From an uncultured Gammaproteobacteria bacterium (GTDB lineage: Bacteria; Pseudomonadota; Gammaproteobacteria; PS1; Pseudothioglobaceae): 64,000 bases of DNA. Positions 1-9,070 of this stretch are shown in pieces. Location: assembly GCA_902512305.1 (NCBI GenBank), contig CABXIU010000001.1, positions 1-64,000 on the forward strand, read 5' to 3'. The position numbers and the translations under genes were made by a program. A model generated the notes under the pieces. It was not told where the DNA came from and did not search any database. It saw only the letters and a program-made list of their open reading frames with translations. Positions within the stretch are counted from its first letter, which is position 1, and every line of letters starts with the position of its first letter.

Positions 1-1
1 T

Positions 2-1573
2 CATGGTGCTGATGGTTATGCGAGGACTAATGGAAAGCCAGGAGTTGTTTTGGTAACTTCAGGTCCAGGAATTACAAATGCTGTTACTGGTATAGCAACT
101 GCACATATGGACTCAATACCCATGGTAGTTATATCAGGACAAGTTCCCTCACCACTAATCGGAATGGATGCTTTTCAGGAGGTTGATGCAACCGGTATCA
201 CTCGATCATGTGTAAAACATAATTTTCTTGTAAGGGATATTAGTGAAATCGCAACTACAGTAAAGAAAGCTTTTCATATTGCTACAACCGGAAGACCTGG
301 TCCAGTTGTTATAGATATACCAAAGGATATTACCATTGAAAAAATGGAAAAAGAGGAATATCCCGAATCAATTGAGATGCGTTCATATAAGCCAACTACA
401 AAGCCAAGTAATCGCCAGATTCGAAAAGCAGCAGAGCTGATCTCAAAATCAAAAAAACCTATCCTTTATTCGGGTGGTGGCTGCGTAATTGGCAATGCTT
501 CTGAAGAGCTTCGAGAATTTACTCGAATGCTTGGATTCCCAATCACTCAAACTCTTATGGGTCTTGGGGCCTATCCTATGACCGATAAGCAATCTCTTGG
601 AATGCTAGGTATGCATGGAACTTATGAAGCCAATATGGCCATGCATGGTTCTGACTGTGTTGTAGCAATTGGCGCTAGATTTGATGACAGAATTACAGGC
701 AATATAGCAAAATTTTGTCCTACAGCTAAATTTATTCATATTGACATAGATCCATCTCAAATTTCTAAAAATGTCGTTGCTCATATTCCAATTGTTGGGC
801 AAACAAAACAAGTTCTTCAGGCATTAATTGATGAGTTAAAAGATAAAGAACTTCCTGATATTTCTGATTGGTGGGTGCAAATTGATGATTGGAGAAAAGT
901 TGACTCATTAGCTTATAAAAAATCTACTGGAGTAATTAAACCACAGACAGTCATTGAAGCTTTATATGAGGTGACTAAAGGTAAAGCTATTGTAACCTCA
1001 GACGTTGGACAGCATCAAATGTGGGCTGCACAATATTACTTGTTTGATGAACCTAGGCAGTGGATTAATTCTGGTGGACTTGGTACTATGGGTTTTGGTC
1101 TTCCAGCAGCAATGGGAGCAAAACTTGCAATGCCGGAAAAAGACGTAGCATGCGTTACTGGTGAGGGAAGTATACAAATGATGCTTCAAGAACTCTCAAC
1201 TATGCTTCAATACTCCACTCCTGTAAAAATTGTCAATCTTAATAACGGTTATCTTGGAATGGTTAGACAATGGCAAGAGTTTTTTTATGAAAAGCGTTAT
1301 GCTATGTCCTATATGGACGCATTGCCAGACTTTGTTAAATTAGCTGAAAGCTATGGTCATCTGGGAATTAAAGTTAACAAAGAAAAGGATCTTAAGCCAG
1401 CATTAATTGAAGCGTTTAAGCAAAAAGATCGTACTGTTTTTCTTGATATTATAACTGACCCATCTGAGAATGTTTTTCCAATGATTCCAGCTGGCGGTGC
1501 GCATTGCGATATGCTACTTGCAGGAAGGGATGAAATGGTATCCAAGGATGAAACAGACTTTAACGCGGTATAG
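2..1573 (+). CDS. ilvB: Acetolactate synthase large subunit (5' truncated)
   Basis: Thiamine-diphosphate enzyme making 2-acetolactate or 2-aceto-2-hydroxybutyrate, the first common step of Val/Leu/Ile synthesis; it works with the small subunit encoded 3 bases downstream. The reading frame is open from base 2, so the true start lies outside the window. The first visible residues (HGADGYAR, then TSGPG) belong to the N-terminal TPP-binding domain. The central domain follows, then the C-terminal TPP/Mg motif GEGS...NLNN at about nt 1150-1250. Many acetolactate synthases have GDG here; GEG is, from memory, also common in gammaproteobacterial IlvI-type enzymes. About 524 codons are present against a usual 570-590, so only some 50-60 residues are missing. 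ilvI would be an equally valid symbol. Confidence 0.96.
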   Translation, partial: HGADGYARTNGKPGVVLVTSGPGITNAVTGIATAHMDSIPMVVISGQVPSPLIGMDAFQEVDATGITRSCVKHNFLVRDISEIATTVKKAFHIATTGRPGPVVIDIPKDITIEKMEKEEYPESIEMRSYKPTTKPSNRQIRKAAELISKSKKPILYSGGGCVIGNASEELREFTRMLGFPITQTLMGLGAYPMTDKQSLGMLGMHGTYEANMAMHGSDCVVAIGARFDDRITGNIAKFCPTAKFIHIDIDPSQISKNVVAHIPIVGQTKQVLQALIDELKDKELPDISDWWVQIDDWRKVDSLAYKKSTGVIKPQTVIEALYEVTKGKAIVTSDVGQHQMWAAQYYLFDEPRQWINSGGLGTMGFGLPAAMGAKLAMPEKDVACVTGEGSIQMMLQELSTMLQYSTPVKIVNLNNGYLGMVRQWQEFFYEKRYAMSYMDALPDFVKLAESYGHLGIKVNKEKDLKPALIEAFKQKDRTVFLDIITDPSENVFPMIPAGGAHCDMLLAGRDEMVSKDETDFNAV

Positions 1574-1576
1574 TAT

Positions 1577-2062
1577 ATGAGACATATTATTTCAGTAATA
1601 TTAGAAGATGAGGCTGGTGCTCTATCAAGAGTTTCAGGGCTTTTTACTCAAAGAGGCTTTAATATTGAGTCACTCACTGTTGCACAAACAAATGACCCAA
1701 CCCTGTCAAGGATGACGATTGTATCTTCTGGTAGTGAGCGTGTACTTGAACAAATAGTCAAACAACTTAATAAATTGATTGAAGTGGTTAAAGTATCTGA
1801 TTTGACTAGTCAAGATCATGTTGAAAGAGAGTTGATGCTTGCCAAGATATCATCAACTTCAAAAGAAGGGGTAGATTTAAAGGAGTTGGTAGAAATTTTT
1901 GGATGTAAGGTTGTAGATGTAAAAGATAAAATTTACACTATAGAAGTAGCGGGTAAGACTAAGAAAATTAATGCATTTTTGGATGCATTTGAACCATCAA
2001 ATATTATTGAAATTTCAAGGACTGGAGTAACTGGGATTTCTAGAGGAAAAAAATTAAAATAA
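1577..2062 (+). CDS. ilvN: Acetolactate synthase small (regulatory) subunit
   Basis: Regulatory subunit that binds and activates the large subunit and confers valine feedback inhibition in this family. At 161 residues it matches IlvH-type subunits. An N-terminal ACT domain (about residues 3-75; HIISVILEDEAGALSRVSGLF is its hallmark start) is followed by the ALS small-subunit C-terminal domain. It begins 3 bases after the ilvB stop and is followed 16 bases later by ilvC, a typical ilvBNC operon. Whether valine inhibits it cannot be read from the sequence. ilvH is a synonym in this setting. Confidence 0.95.
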   Translation: MRHIISVILEDEAGALSRVSGLFTQRGFNIESLTVAQTNDPTLSRMTIVSSGSERVLEQIVKQLNKLIEVVKVSDLTSQDHVERELMLAKISSTSKEGVDLKELVEIFGCKVVDVKDKIYTIEVAGKTKKINAFLDAFEPSNIIEISRTGVTGISRGKKLK

Positions 2063-2069
2063 ATTATAG

Positions 2070-3083
<1,014 letters not shown>

Positions 3084-3120
3084 TCTAATCTGATCATGTC
3101 AGCTTTAATTTAACAAAGTT

Positions 3121-3870
3121 ATGACTGAGAAAATACCAAGTAAAAGAGGCATTTATCTTCTGCCAAGCGTTTTAACAACGTTTGGTATGTTTGCTGGTTT
3201 TTATTCAATTATTTCTTCAATTAATGGTGATTTCACTATAGCGGCAATTTCCATTATCATTGCTATGATGTGGGATACGCTTGATGGTCGAGTAGCTCGC
3301 CTTACGAATACTCAGAGCGCTTTTGGAGCTGAATATGACTCTCTTGCTGATTTAGTATCTTTCGGATTAGCGCCTGCGCTCCTTGTCTATCAGTGGAGCT
3401 TATATGAACTTGGAAGATTTGGTTGGTTAGCAGCTTTTGTGTATTTGACTTGTGCAGCATTAAGGCTTGCAAGGTTTAATACTCAAGTTGGTATAGCCGA
3501 TAAGAGGTATTTTCAAGGACTCCCTTCACCATCTGCTGCTGGGGTTATAGCGAGTATGATTTGGCTTAAAATTTGGACATTTGCATCTTTCGATTCAGAT
3601 GTAATTTCTTTAGGCTACTATCTTGGTGCTGGAATAACAATTTTGTGTGGCCTTTTAATGGTCAGCAATCTTCGTTATTACAGTTTTAAAGAATTAGATT
3701 CTAAAAAAGCCTCATTTAGATTCCTTTTAATTGTAATTATGAGTCTTATTATTCTAGTGTATAAACCAAATATTATTCTATTTACAGGTTTTTTTATATA
3801 TTTACTATCTGGTCCAGTCATAACAATTCTTGGGTTAAACAAAAAACGTCATCAGAAAAAACAAGTTTAA
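3121..3870 (+). CDS. pssA: CDP-diacylglycerol--serine O-phosphatidyltransferase
   Basis: Integral membrane enzyme forming phosphatidylserine from CDP-diacylglycerol and L-serine, the committed step to phosphatidylethanolamine. The CDP-alcohol phosphotransferase signature DG-x2-AR-x8-G-x3-D-x3-D is visible at about residues 44-70 (DTLDGRVAR... then GAEYDSLADL). At 249 residues with multiple hydrophobic segments it fits the Bacillus-type integral enzyme, not the peripheral E. coli form. It lies between ilvC and leuA, a location seen in other proteobacteria, and probably shares the ilv transcript. The link to amino-acid genes is positional only. Confidence 0.93.
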   Translation: MTEKIPSKRGIYLLPSVLTTFGMFAGFYSIISSINGDFTIAAISIIIAMMWDTLDGRVARLTNTQSAFGAEYDSLADLVSFGLAPALLVYQWSLYELGRFGWLAAFVYLTCAALRLARFNTQVGIADKRYFQGLPSPSAAGVIASMIWLKIWTFASFDSDVISLGYYLGAGITILCGLLMVSNLRYYSFKELDSKKASFRFLLIVIMSLIILVYKPNIILFTGFFIYLLSGPVITILGLNKKRHQKKQV

Positions 3871-3886
3871 TTACTTTAAGTTACTC

Positions 3887-3892
3887 TATAAT
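3887..3892 (+). promoter_or_regulatory. -10 element of the leu leader
   Basis: A consensus TATAAT box inside the pssA-leuA spacer. No convincing -35 hexamer is found 16-18 bases upstream. With a start site 7-8 bases downstream, the RNA would begin at about 3899-3901, essentially at the AUG of the Leu-rich ORF. Confidence 0.55.
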
Positions 3893-3900
3893 TTGAGCCT

Positions 3901-3975
3901 ATGAATAAATGTCTAAATTTATTGTCATTAATTTCACTGAGCAAGCTCTTTGCTTTGTTACGATTATTGCCGTAA
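3901..3975 (+). CDS. leuL: Leucine-rich leader peptide upstream of leuA
   Basis: A 24-codon ORF in which ten codons are leucine (positions 5, 7, 8, 10, 13, 16, 19, 20, 22, 23; CTA, TTA, TTG, CTG and CTC are all used). It sits 76 bases before leuA. No Shine-Dalgarno sequence is visible and the ATG is only 8 bases behind TATAAT, so it would be translated as a leaderless or nearly leaderless message. Its last codons (TTA TTG CCG TAA) lie within a strong hairpin. Leucine codon density, position before the leucine-biosynthesis entry enzyme and overlap with alternative RNA helices are the classic marks of a ribosome-sensing leader peptide. It has no visible residue similarity to E. coli LeuL. The symbol is assigned by role. 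Confidence 0.7.
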   Translation: MNKCLNLLSLISLSKLFALLRLLP

Positions 3976-4008
3976 GGCAATAATAATCATAGTAGACGAA
4001 AGTCTATT
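3940..4008 (+). promoter_or_regulatory. Leu leader RNA hairpins (candidate attenuator)
   Basis: Three successive hairpins. AGCAA/TTGCT pairs at 3940-3954. A perfect 9-bp stem lies at 3963-3984, ATTATTGCC with GTAA loop and GGCAATAAT. A 7-bp stem with GAAA loop lies at 3991-4008, with TAGAC/GTCTA as its core. Both later loops are GNRA-type. Segments at 3940-3944, 3950-3954, 3967-3971 and 3976-3980 can pair in alternative ways (GCAA with TTGC), as expected of switching helices. No T-tract follows any stem, so a standard intrinsic terminator is absent. Control could instead act on leuA translation or through Rho. Confidence 0.5.
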
Positions 4009-4051
4009 CATAAAACTTAAGATAAAATGTGTAATATAAAAGGAGCTAGCG

Positions 4052-5584
4052 ATGTCCGAAAAACTAATAATATTTGATACAACCCTTAGAGATGGTGAGC
4101 AATCACCAGGTGCATCCATGACAAAGGATGAAAAAGTTCGAATTGCTAAAAGTCTAGAGAAAATGAAAGTTGACGTCATTGAGGCAGGTTTTGCTATAGC
4201 CTCTCAGGGAGATTTTGAAGCAGTCCAGGCTGTTGCAAAAGCAGTAAAAGATTCTACAATTTGCTCATTAGCAAGGGCACTAGATAAAGATATTGATCGA
4301 GCAGGAGATTCAATAAAAAATGCTAATTCTGCTCGTATTCATACATTTATTGCAACATCTGACATCCATATGAAGATGAAGCTAGGTATGACCCCTGATG
4401 AAGTTGTTAGTCAGGCCATTCGATCAGTAAAAAGGGCAGCAAAATTTACTAATAATATTGAATTTAGTCCTGAAGATGCAGGTCGATCAGATATTGATTT
4501 TTTGTGTCGAATTATTGAAGCCACTATTGATGCGGGAGCTACAACAATTAACATCCCAGATACAGTTGGATATAACATTCCACATCAGTTTGGAAATACA
4601 ATGAAAGAACTTATAGAAAGAATTCCAAATTCTGACAAAGCTGTGTTTTCTGCTCATTGTCATAATGACCTAGGTCTGGCAGTTTCTAATTCTCTTTCAG
4701 CTGTTTTAAATGGTGCGAGGCAAATTGAGTGTACTATTAATGGGCTAGGAGAGAGAGCTGGTAATACCTCTTTAGAGGAGGTAGTTATGGCTGTTCGAAC
4801 AAGGCAGGACATCTTTGGTTGTGATACAAATATTGATGCAACAGGTATTCTTGCTGCCTCAAGATTAGTGTCCTCCATAACTGGCTTTGTGGTTCAACCA
4901 AATAAAGCTATAGTTGGTGCTAATGCTTTTGCTCATGAAGCTGGAATTCATCAAGATGGCGTTCTTAAACACAGAGAGACCTATGAAATTATGAGGGCCG
5001 AAGATGTGGGATGGAATAATAATTCATTAGTTCTAGGTAAGCACTCTGGTCGAAATGCTTTTAAATCTAGACTAAGTGAGCTGGGTATTGAGTTTGAAAC
5101 AGAAGATGAACTGAATGATGCTTTCTCTAGGTTTAAAACCTTGGCTGATAAAAAGCATGACATCTTTGACGAAGATCTTCAGGCGCTAGTTTCAGAGGCT
5201 CAAAGTGAGGATACAGAAATTATTCAACTAGTTTCACTAAAGGTCTCAGCAGAGTCAGGTAAAGAAAATACAGCTGATGTCACCCTTTCTATTAATGGAA
5301 ATGAACATAGTGCGTCAGCAAATACCTCAGGCGCTGTTGATGCAACATTTAGTGCTATATTGTCTCTAGTTGACATAGAGCCAAAACTTCAACTTTACTC
5401 TGTATCAAATGTAACTCAGGGCACAGATTCTCTAGGTGAGGTAAACGTTAGGCTAGAGCATGAAGGTAAGATAGTTAATGGTCAGGGCGTTGATACTGAC
5501 ATCATAACTTCATCTGCTAAAGCTTACGTCCATGCTCTAAATAAAGTTATGGCGAATGTTGAAAGAGCGCACCCGCAGATCTGA
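4052..5584 (+). CDS. leuA: 2-isopropylmalate synthase
   Basis: Condenses acetyl-CoA with 2-oxoisovalerate, the committed step to leucine. The 510-residue protein has the HMGL-like TIM barrel (about residues 4-275) with the signature [15 protein letters not shown] near residue 9 and the metal-binding HCHNDLGLA motif near 203. A linker domain and the C-terminal LeuA regulatory domain (about 385-510) follow, so leucine feedback is expected. AAGGAG lies 6 bases before the ATG. Upstream is the Leu-codon-rich leader; the stop overlaps the next gene's ATG by one base (TGATG). Confidence 0.97.
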   Translation: MSEKLIIFDTTLRDGEQSPGASMTKDEKVRIAKSLEKMKVDVIEAGFAIASQGDFEAVQAVAKAVKDSTICSLARALDKDIDRAGDSIKNANSARIHTFIATSDIHMKMKLGMTPDEVVSQAIRSVKRAAKFTNNIEFSPEDAGRSDIDFLCRIIEATIDAGATTINIPDTVGYNIPHQFGNTMKELIERIPNSDKAVFSAHCHNDLGLAVSNSLSAVLNGARQIECTINGLGERAGNTSLEEVVMAVRTRQDIFGCDTNIDATGILAASRLVSSITGFVVQPNKAIVGANAFAHEAGIHQDGVLKHRETYEIMRAEDVGWNNNSLVLGKHSGRNAFKSRLSELGIEFETEDELNDAFSRFKTLADKKHDIFDEDLQALVSEAQSEDTEIIQLVSLKVSAESGKENTADVTLSINGNEHSASANTSGAVDATFSAILSLVDIEPKLQLYSVSNVTQGTDSLGEVNVRLEHEGKIVNGQGVDTDIITSSAKAYVHALNKVMANVERAHPQI

Positions 5585-5994
5585 TGAAGCCTAATAGAGA
5601 TGAATATCTTGAAGCGCTTGGAATACCGGACTTTTTATATTCTCCTATCGGCTCTAAAATATTAACTGAAGTAAAATTTAAATTGTTGGTAGTTGAGTTA
5701 GATTCTAAAGAGTCATTTTGCGAATCAGGAGCTAGTCAAGATTTATTATTTAAAATGTTAGCTTCTATTGGGCTTGGTTTGAATGAATGCGATCTAATAT
5801 CGATAGATAAATCTGAAATTAATCGCTTTATTGAAGATCACTCTTCAGACTTGATGTTAATTATGGATTCATCCATTTATGCTGAAGGTAAGTCTTTGTT
5901 TATTACTCATCACCCAAAAGATATAATCAAAAATTCCCAACTAAAGAGAGACTCTTGGGAGGTCTTAAAAAAGGTCAAATTATGTCTAAAGTAG
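5584..5994 (+). CDS. holD: Probable DNA polymerase III psi subunit (HolD-like)
   Basis: 136 residues. In the DNA polymerase III holoenzyme, psi joins chi to the clamp loader and contacts SSB through chi. The N-terminus ([14 protein letters not shown]) parallels the HolD opening, where a short helix ends in LGI. The C-terminus ([23 protein letters not shown]) resembles the HolD ending in which a hydrophobic strand is followed by x-P-x-x-KR-x-x-W-x-x-L. Overall similarity to E. coli HolD is weak. The gene is translationally coupled to leuA (TGATG) and overlaps queH by 13 bases, so its context says nothing about replication. If not HolD, it is an uncharacterised small cytoplasmic protein. Confidence 0.5.
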   Translation: MKPNRDEYLEALGIPDFLYSPIGSKILTEVKFKLLVVELDSKESFCESGASQDLLFKMLASIGLGLNECDLISIDKSEINRFIEDHSSDLMLIMDSSIYAEGKSLFITHHPKDIIKNSQLKRDSWEVLKKVKLCLK

Positions 5995-6674
5995 ATTATT
6001 CTCTTGAATCCTATGAGAGACCAAAGTTAAAAACGCCAAATGGCGAGAAAAAGCTTTTGCTTCACTCATGCTGCGCACCTTGTGCAGGTGAAATTATGGA
6101 GGCTTTGGTTGCTTCTGAAATTGATACTACGATATATTTTTATAACCCCAACATTCATCCTTTTGATGAGTATGAGCTTAGGAAAGAGGAGAATATCCGC
6201 TTTGCTGAAAAATTAAGAATGCCAATAATTGATGCTGATTATGACAGAGATGAATGGTTTTCAAGAACCAAAGGTCAAGAAAACGAGCCTGAAAGGGGGG
6301 TTAGATGCACCACCTGCTTTGATATGAGGTTTCAAAAAACTGCAAAGTTTGCCTCAGAAAATAATTTTGATATTATTTCATCAACTCTTGGCATATCAAG
6401 GTGGAAGGATATGAGGCAAATTAACGACTCTGGTGCAAGATCATCGGAGCCACATGATCTTCCCTATTGGGATTTTAATTGGCGCAAACAAGGGGGCTCC
6501 TCAAGAATGCTAGATATCTCAAAAAAGGAAAATTTTTACCAGCAAGAGTACTGTGGTTGTGTTTACTCTCTTCGAGACACAAACAACTGGCGTATTTCAA
6601 AAGGTAGAGGTAAGATTAAGAGAGGCGTCAAGTTTTATCAAGAGGCAAAATTAAAATTATCTCAGCTAGATTAG
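5982..6674 (+). CDS. queH: Epoxyqueuosine reductase QueH
   Basis: Last step of queuosine synthesis in tRNA, reducing epoxyqueuosine to queuosine; QueH is the non-homologous alternative to cobalamin-dependent QueG. Hallmarks are the N-terminal [12 protein letters not shown] (two adjacent Cys plus a CxxC-like pair), the internal RCTTCFDMR, and the C-terminal EYCGCVYSL. These conserved cysteines bind iron in the family. I place the start at the ATG with AAAGG 7 bases upstream; an upstream TTG would only add nine residues translated within the preceding gene. Length (230 residues) is normal. The same window has queF, an earlier step of the pathway. Confidence 0.9.
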   Translation: MSKVDYSLESYERPKLKTPNGEKKLLLHSCCAPCAGEIMEALVASEIDTTIYFYNPNIHPFDEYELRKEENIRFAEKLRMPIIDADYDRDEWFSRTKGQENEPERGVRCTTCFDMRFQKTAKFASENNFDIISSTLGISRWKDMRQINDSGARSSEPHDLPYWDFNWRKQGGSSRMLDISKKENFYQQEYCGCVYSLRDTNNWRISKGRGKIKRGVKFYQEAKLKLSQLD

Positions 6675-7573
6675 CCTTCAATTAGGTAAAGAAGCAAAGA
6701 TTTTTGAACATGAAGGCGATTCTCAGCCTCGCTCCAGACAACACTTTGATTGCCATCGATTACCTCAGAACTAACCTCTACGCCTCGGTAGGCTGGAAGG
6801 CAGTGCATAAAGACAGCATCTTTTTTAGCGCTACTCATTAGTTCTTGATTGACTTGAAAGTCCTTAAAAGCAGCTTCTCTTTGTTTTTTTTCAGATTCTT
6901 GGCCCATGCTGGTCCAAACATCAGTGACAACCATATCAGCATCTCGACAAGCATCCATTGGATTATTAAAGAAATTAACTTTTTTCTGATATTTTTGAAT
7001 AAACATATTAGAGGGCTCATAGCCAACGGGAGTAGTAATTGATAATTCGAAGTCGAAAATTGCTGCCGCCTGCATATATGTTTGACAAACATTGCATCCA
7101 TCTCCAATCCAAGCAATTTTTCTACCTTGAATAGAGCCTTTATATTCCTGATAAGTCATCAAGTCAGCAAGGATTTGACAGGGGTGAGATTCATCTGAAA
7201 GCGCATTAATTACGGGTTTACTCGAATGTTTTGAAAATTCAACAATATCCTCATGAGAAGATAGTCTTAGCATGACTGCATCCACCATTGAACTTATAAC
7301 GATCGCACTATCAGTAATTGGCTCCCCTCTACCGAGTTGTATATCTTTTTCAGATAAAAAAAGCGATTGACCTCCAAGCTGTGTCATTCCGGCTTCAAAA
7401 GACACTCTGGTTCTTGTAGATGACTTGTCAAAAATCATCGCTAAAGTTTTATTTTTAAGTGAGTCGTTTATTTTGCCACTCTTATGCTTTTTCTTAAGCG
7501 ATATAGCGCGGTCAATAATTCCTTGTAAGTCTTTTAATCTGAGATCATCAAAGTTAATGAAATTTTTTGTCAT
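6671..7573 (-). CDS. argF: Ornithine carbamoyltransferase
   Basis: Forms citrulline from ornithine and carbamoyl phosphate in arginine synthesis. 300 residues, the normal catalytic-chain length. The carbamoyl-phosphate loop STRTR is near residue 53, HPCQ near 138 and the catalytic HCLP motif ([10 protein letters not shown]) near 258. The start is 8 bases after the argD stop, forming an argD-argF operon. Its 3' end overlaps the convergent queH by a few bases, leaving no room for an intergenic terminator. Confidence 0.96.
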   Translation of the reverse strand: MTKNFINFDDLRLKDLQGIIDRAISLKKKHKSGKINDSLKNKTLAMIFDKSSTRTRVSFEAGMTQLGGQSLFLSEKDIQLGRGEPITDSAIVISSMVDAVMLRLSSHEDIVEFSKHSSKPVINALSDESHPCQILADLMTYQEYKGSIQGRKIAWIGDGCNVCQTYMQAAAIFDFELSITTPVGYEPSNMFIQKYQKKVNFFNNPMDACRDADMVVTDVWTSMGQESEKKQREAAFKDFQVNQELMSSAKKDAVFMHCLPAYRGVEVSSEVIDGNQSVVWSEAENRLHVQKSLLLYLIEG

Positions 7574-7581
7574 GTTTATTC

Positions 7582-8745
7582 CTAAGAACCAATTAGTGTA
7601 ACAAGTTTACTAATTAAAATGTCTATTTCCTCTTTGGAGATTATTAAAGGCGGTAGCATTCTTATTGAATTTCCAGTGACGTTAATAAGTAGTTTATCTT
7701 TTAAAGCATTTTTTACTAATTGACTGCAATCAATCTTATTACCATCAAGGCCAATTCCAATCATTAGTCCTTTAATTCTTAATTCCTTTACAGCTTTATT
7801 TTTTCCAAGCTTGCTTTCAAATTCAGATTTAAAGTATTCACTCATTTTATTGACATTATTAAGAACTTCAGTATTTTGAAATACATCTAAAACACCTAAA
7901 GCAGCTGCAGTGACTAATGGGTTTCCTCCAAAGGTTGAACCATGAGTTCTAGGAGTAAGCAATTCTGAAGCTATACCTTTCGCTAAACAGGCTCCTATTG
8001 GAACACCATTACCTAGGCCTTTCGCTAAACAGAGTATGTCCGGAGTGATTTCATTATGTTCGTGGGCAAAAAGTTTTCCAGTTCTCCCCATGCAAGTCTG
8101 AACGCCATCCAGAATTAATAGCCAACCATTCTCTTTACAAGTCTTGTGTAATTTATCAAGATAGTCATTTTTTGGAATAATAACTCCTGCCTCGCCCTGA
8201 ATAGGCTCAACCATTACTGCAACTATATCCTGATTGTTTTTATATTGATTAACCGCATTAATATCATCATAGTTAACATGAATAAACTCACTCATTAGAG
8301 GTGAAAAGCCAGCCTGAATCTTATTTTGTCCAGTTGCCGAAAGGGTGGCCATGGTTCTTCCATGAAAGCTTTGAATAGCGGTTAGGATTATTGGATTTTC
8401 AATATCTTTGCTTCGAGCATAGAGTCTAGCAATTTTTATCGCTACCTCATTTGCCTCAGCACCCGAGTTAGAGAAAAAAACTTTATCCATATTAGCTAAA
8501 TTACATATTTTTTTTGCTAGTATCTCTTGATTTTCAATACGATAAACATTTGAGGTGTGAAGTAACTTCTGTGATTGATCAACTAGGTTTTTTGTTATAG
8601 TTGGGTGACAATGACCTAGGTTAACTACTCCAATTCCTGAGAGAGCATCAAGATACTTATCCCCAGCAGAATCAGTTAGCCAGCATCCATCACCTTTTAT
8701 AAAGGTAACTTCAAGAGGAGAGTAGTTAGACATTAAGTTGGACAT
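7582..8745 (-). CDS. argD: Acetylornithine aminotransferase
   Basis: PLP-dependent class III aminotransferase interconverting N-acetylglutamate semialdehyde and N-acetylornithine; family members often also serve in lysine synthesis as succinyldiaminopimelate aminotransferase. 387 residues. Visible are NSGAEANEVAIK (near 94), the PLP-phosphate and aldimine region LILDGVQTCMGRTG, and the lysine-bearing LCLAKGLGNGVPIGA (near 240). The second Met (residue 5) is an alternative start. It heads an argDF operon and is preceded, 18 bases from the ATG, by the T-tract of an intrinsic terminator. Confidence 0.94.
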   Translation of the reverse strand: MSNLMSNYSPLEVTFIKGDGCWLTDSAGDKYLDALSGIGVVNLGHCHPTITKNLVDQSQKLLHTSNVYRIENQEILAKKICNLANMDKVFFSNSGAEANEVAIKIARLYARSKDIENPIILTAIQSFHGRTMATLSATGQNKIQAGFSPLMSEFIHVNYDDINAVNQYKNNQDIVAVMVEPIQGEAGVIIPKNDYLDKLHKTCKENGWLLILDGVQTCMGRTGKLFAHEHNEITPDILCLAKGLGNGVPIGACLAKGIASELLTPRTHGSTFGGNPLVTAAALGVLDVFQNTEVLNNVNKMSEYFKSEFESKLGKNKAVKELRIKGLMIGIGLDGNKIDCSQLVKNALKDKLLINVTGNSIRMLPPLIISKEEIDILISKLVTLIGS

Positions 8746-8763
8746 AAAATATATTTGTTAAAT

Positions 8764-8790
8764 AAATAAAAAAAGCCCCATTATGGGGCT
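8764..8790 (-). terminator. Intrinsic terminator in the argD leader
   Basis: On the minus strand a perfect 6-bp AGCCCC/GGGGCT stem with a 5-base loop is followed by an uninterrupted run of seven T's and then ATTTATTT. It lies between the argD promoter region and the argD start, so it can only stop RNA made upstream of argD: either a separate small RNA or an attenuated argDF leader. Confidence 0.8.
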
Positions 8791-8814
8791 TTTGAAACTA
8801 GGTCTTTGTTACAT

Positions 8815-8922
8815 TTAAGACAAATTAGCCACCATTAATACACACGATTGAATACAAAATCTTCGTGATTTGTATTGTCTAATTTTGCAACATGTTTTTT
8901 TCATGTAAGTTTCATTGATCAT
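8815..8922 (-). CDS. Possible 35-residue leader ORF before argDF
   Basis: An ORF of 35 codons starting 9 bases after the TATAAT at 8932-8937, with no Shine-Dalgarno sequence. It encodes a Cys-containing basic peptide with three Arg codons in a seven-codon stretch (AGA at codon 15, CGA and AGA at codons 20 and 21). The CGA-AGA pair falls in the loop of the hairpin at 8851-8876, where a stalled ribosome would disturb the fold. The Arg density is modest compared with classic leader peptides and the ORF could be fortuitous, so this is a hypothesis resting mainly on position and on the terminator downstream. Confidence 0.3.
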   Translation of the reverse strand: MINETYMKKTCCKIRQYKSRRFCIQSCVLMVANLS

Positions 8923-8931
8923 AAGAAAGTA

Positions 8932-8937
8932 ATTATA
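8932..8937 (-). promoter_or_regulatory. -10 box of the argD leader
   Basis: TATAAT on the minus strand, preceded by GGT. No good -35 hexamer was found at 16-18 bases. The 35-codon ORF begins 9 bases downstream. Confidence 0.4.
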
Positions 8938-8968
8938 ACCTAATTTTTGTTTCCGTACTTTCTGTAAT

Positions 8969-8982
8969 TTGATAATTATCAA
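8969..8982 (+). promoter_or_regulatory. FNR/ANR-type operator upstream of hpf
   Basis: The 14-base palindrome TTGATAATTATCAA matches the FNR family consensus TTGAT-N4-ATCAA at all ten fixed positions. It lies about 95 bases before the hpf ATG. If the hpf promoter uses the TATAGT at 9023-9028, the operator centre sits near -60, the position used by class I FNR activation. The site could also act on the divergent argD leader promoter 32 bases away. No FNR-family gene is in the window. Confidence 0.5.
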
Positions 8983-9022
8983 TGAAAAATAAGTTAAATA
9001 TTAATGAATTTTTATGACACAA

Positions 9023-9028
9023 TATAGT
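9023..9028 (+). promoter_or_regulatory. Possible -10 box for hpf
   Basis: TATAGT with only a weak -35-like TTAATG 16 bases upstream. A weak -35 is what an activator-dependent promoter would show, in line with the FNR-like palindrome further upstream. Confidence 0.35.
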
Positions 9029-9070
9029 TGCAAGAAAAACTATTTTATTTCATTAATCAAAGGAGTAAAA

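Larger units (their letters stand above)
8764..8930 (-). promoter_or_regulatory. Candidate argDF leader RNA or small RNA
   Basis: The argD-hpf spacer (8746-9070) has no sizeable gene. On the minus strand a TATAAT box (8932-8937) would start an RNA near 8925. That RNA would fold a hairpin at 8851-8876 (9-10 bp with one bulged base), enclosed by AGACAA/TTGTCT (8818-8823 with 8875-8880) or alternatively by AAATTAG/CTAATTT (8822-8828 with 8879-8885). It then reaches the terminator at 8774-8790. Promoter, mutually exclusive helices, terminator and then argD is an attenuator layout. A roughly 160-nt independent sRNA is the other reading. No known RNA family was recognised. Confidence 0.45.

Noticed and set aside
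605..811. Antisense and alternate-frame ORFs of 60-120 codons inside ilvB, argF, aceE, valS and others
   Set aside because: They lie wholly within well-supported genes, lack ribosome-binding sites and show no recognisable protein features.
8818..8885. 6S RNA or other known housekeeping sRNA
   Set aside because: No long double-stranded rod with a central bubble and none of the expected neighbours.
8969..8982. Fur box reading of the AT-rich palindrome
   Set aside because: Only one inverted GATAAT unit is present where a Fur box needs a 19-base array; the FNR consensus fits at all fixed bases.
9016..9034. Possible sigma-54 promoter (TGACAC...TTGCA) before hpf
   Set aside because: The GG at -24 is GA and the distance to the GC at -12 is two bases too long.
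9014..9070. Upstream in-frame ATG that would extend hpf by 19 residues
   Set aside because: The extension does not resemble HPF, lacks a ribosome-binding site, and would include the mRNA region with AGGAG that clearly serves the downstream ATG.
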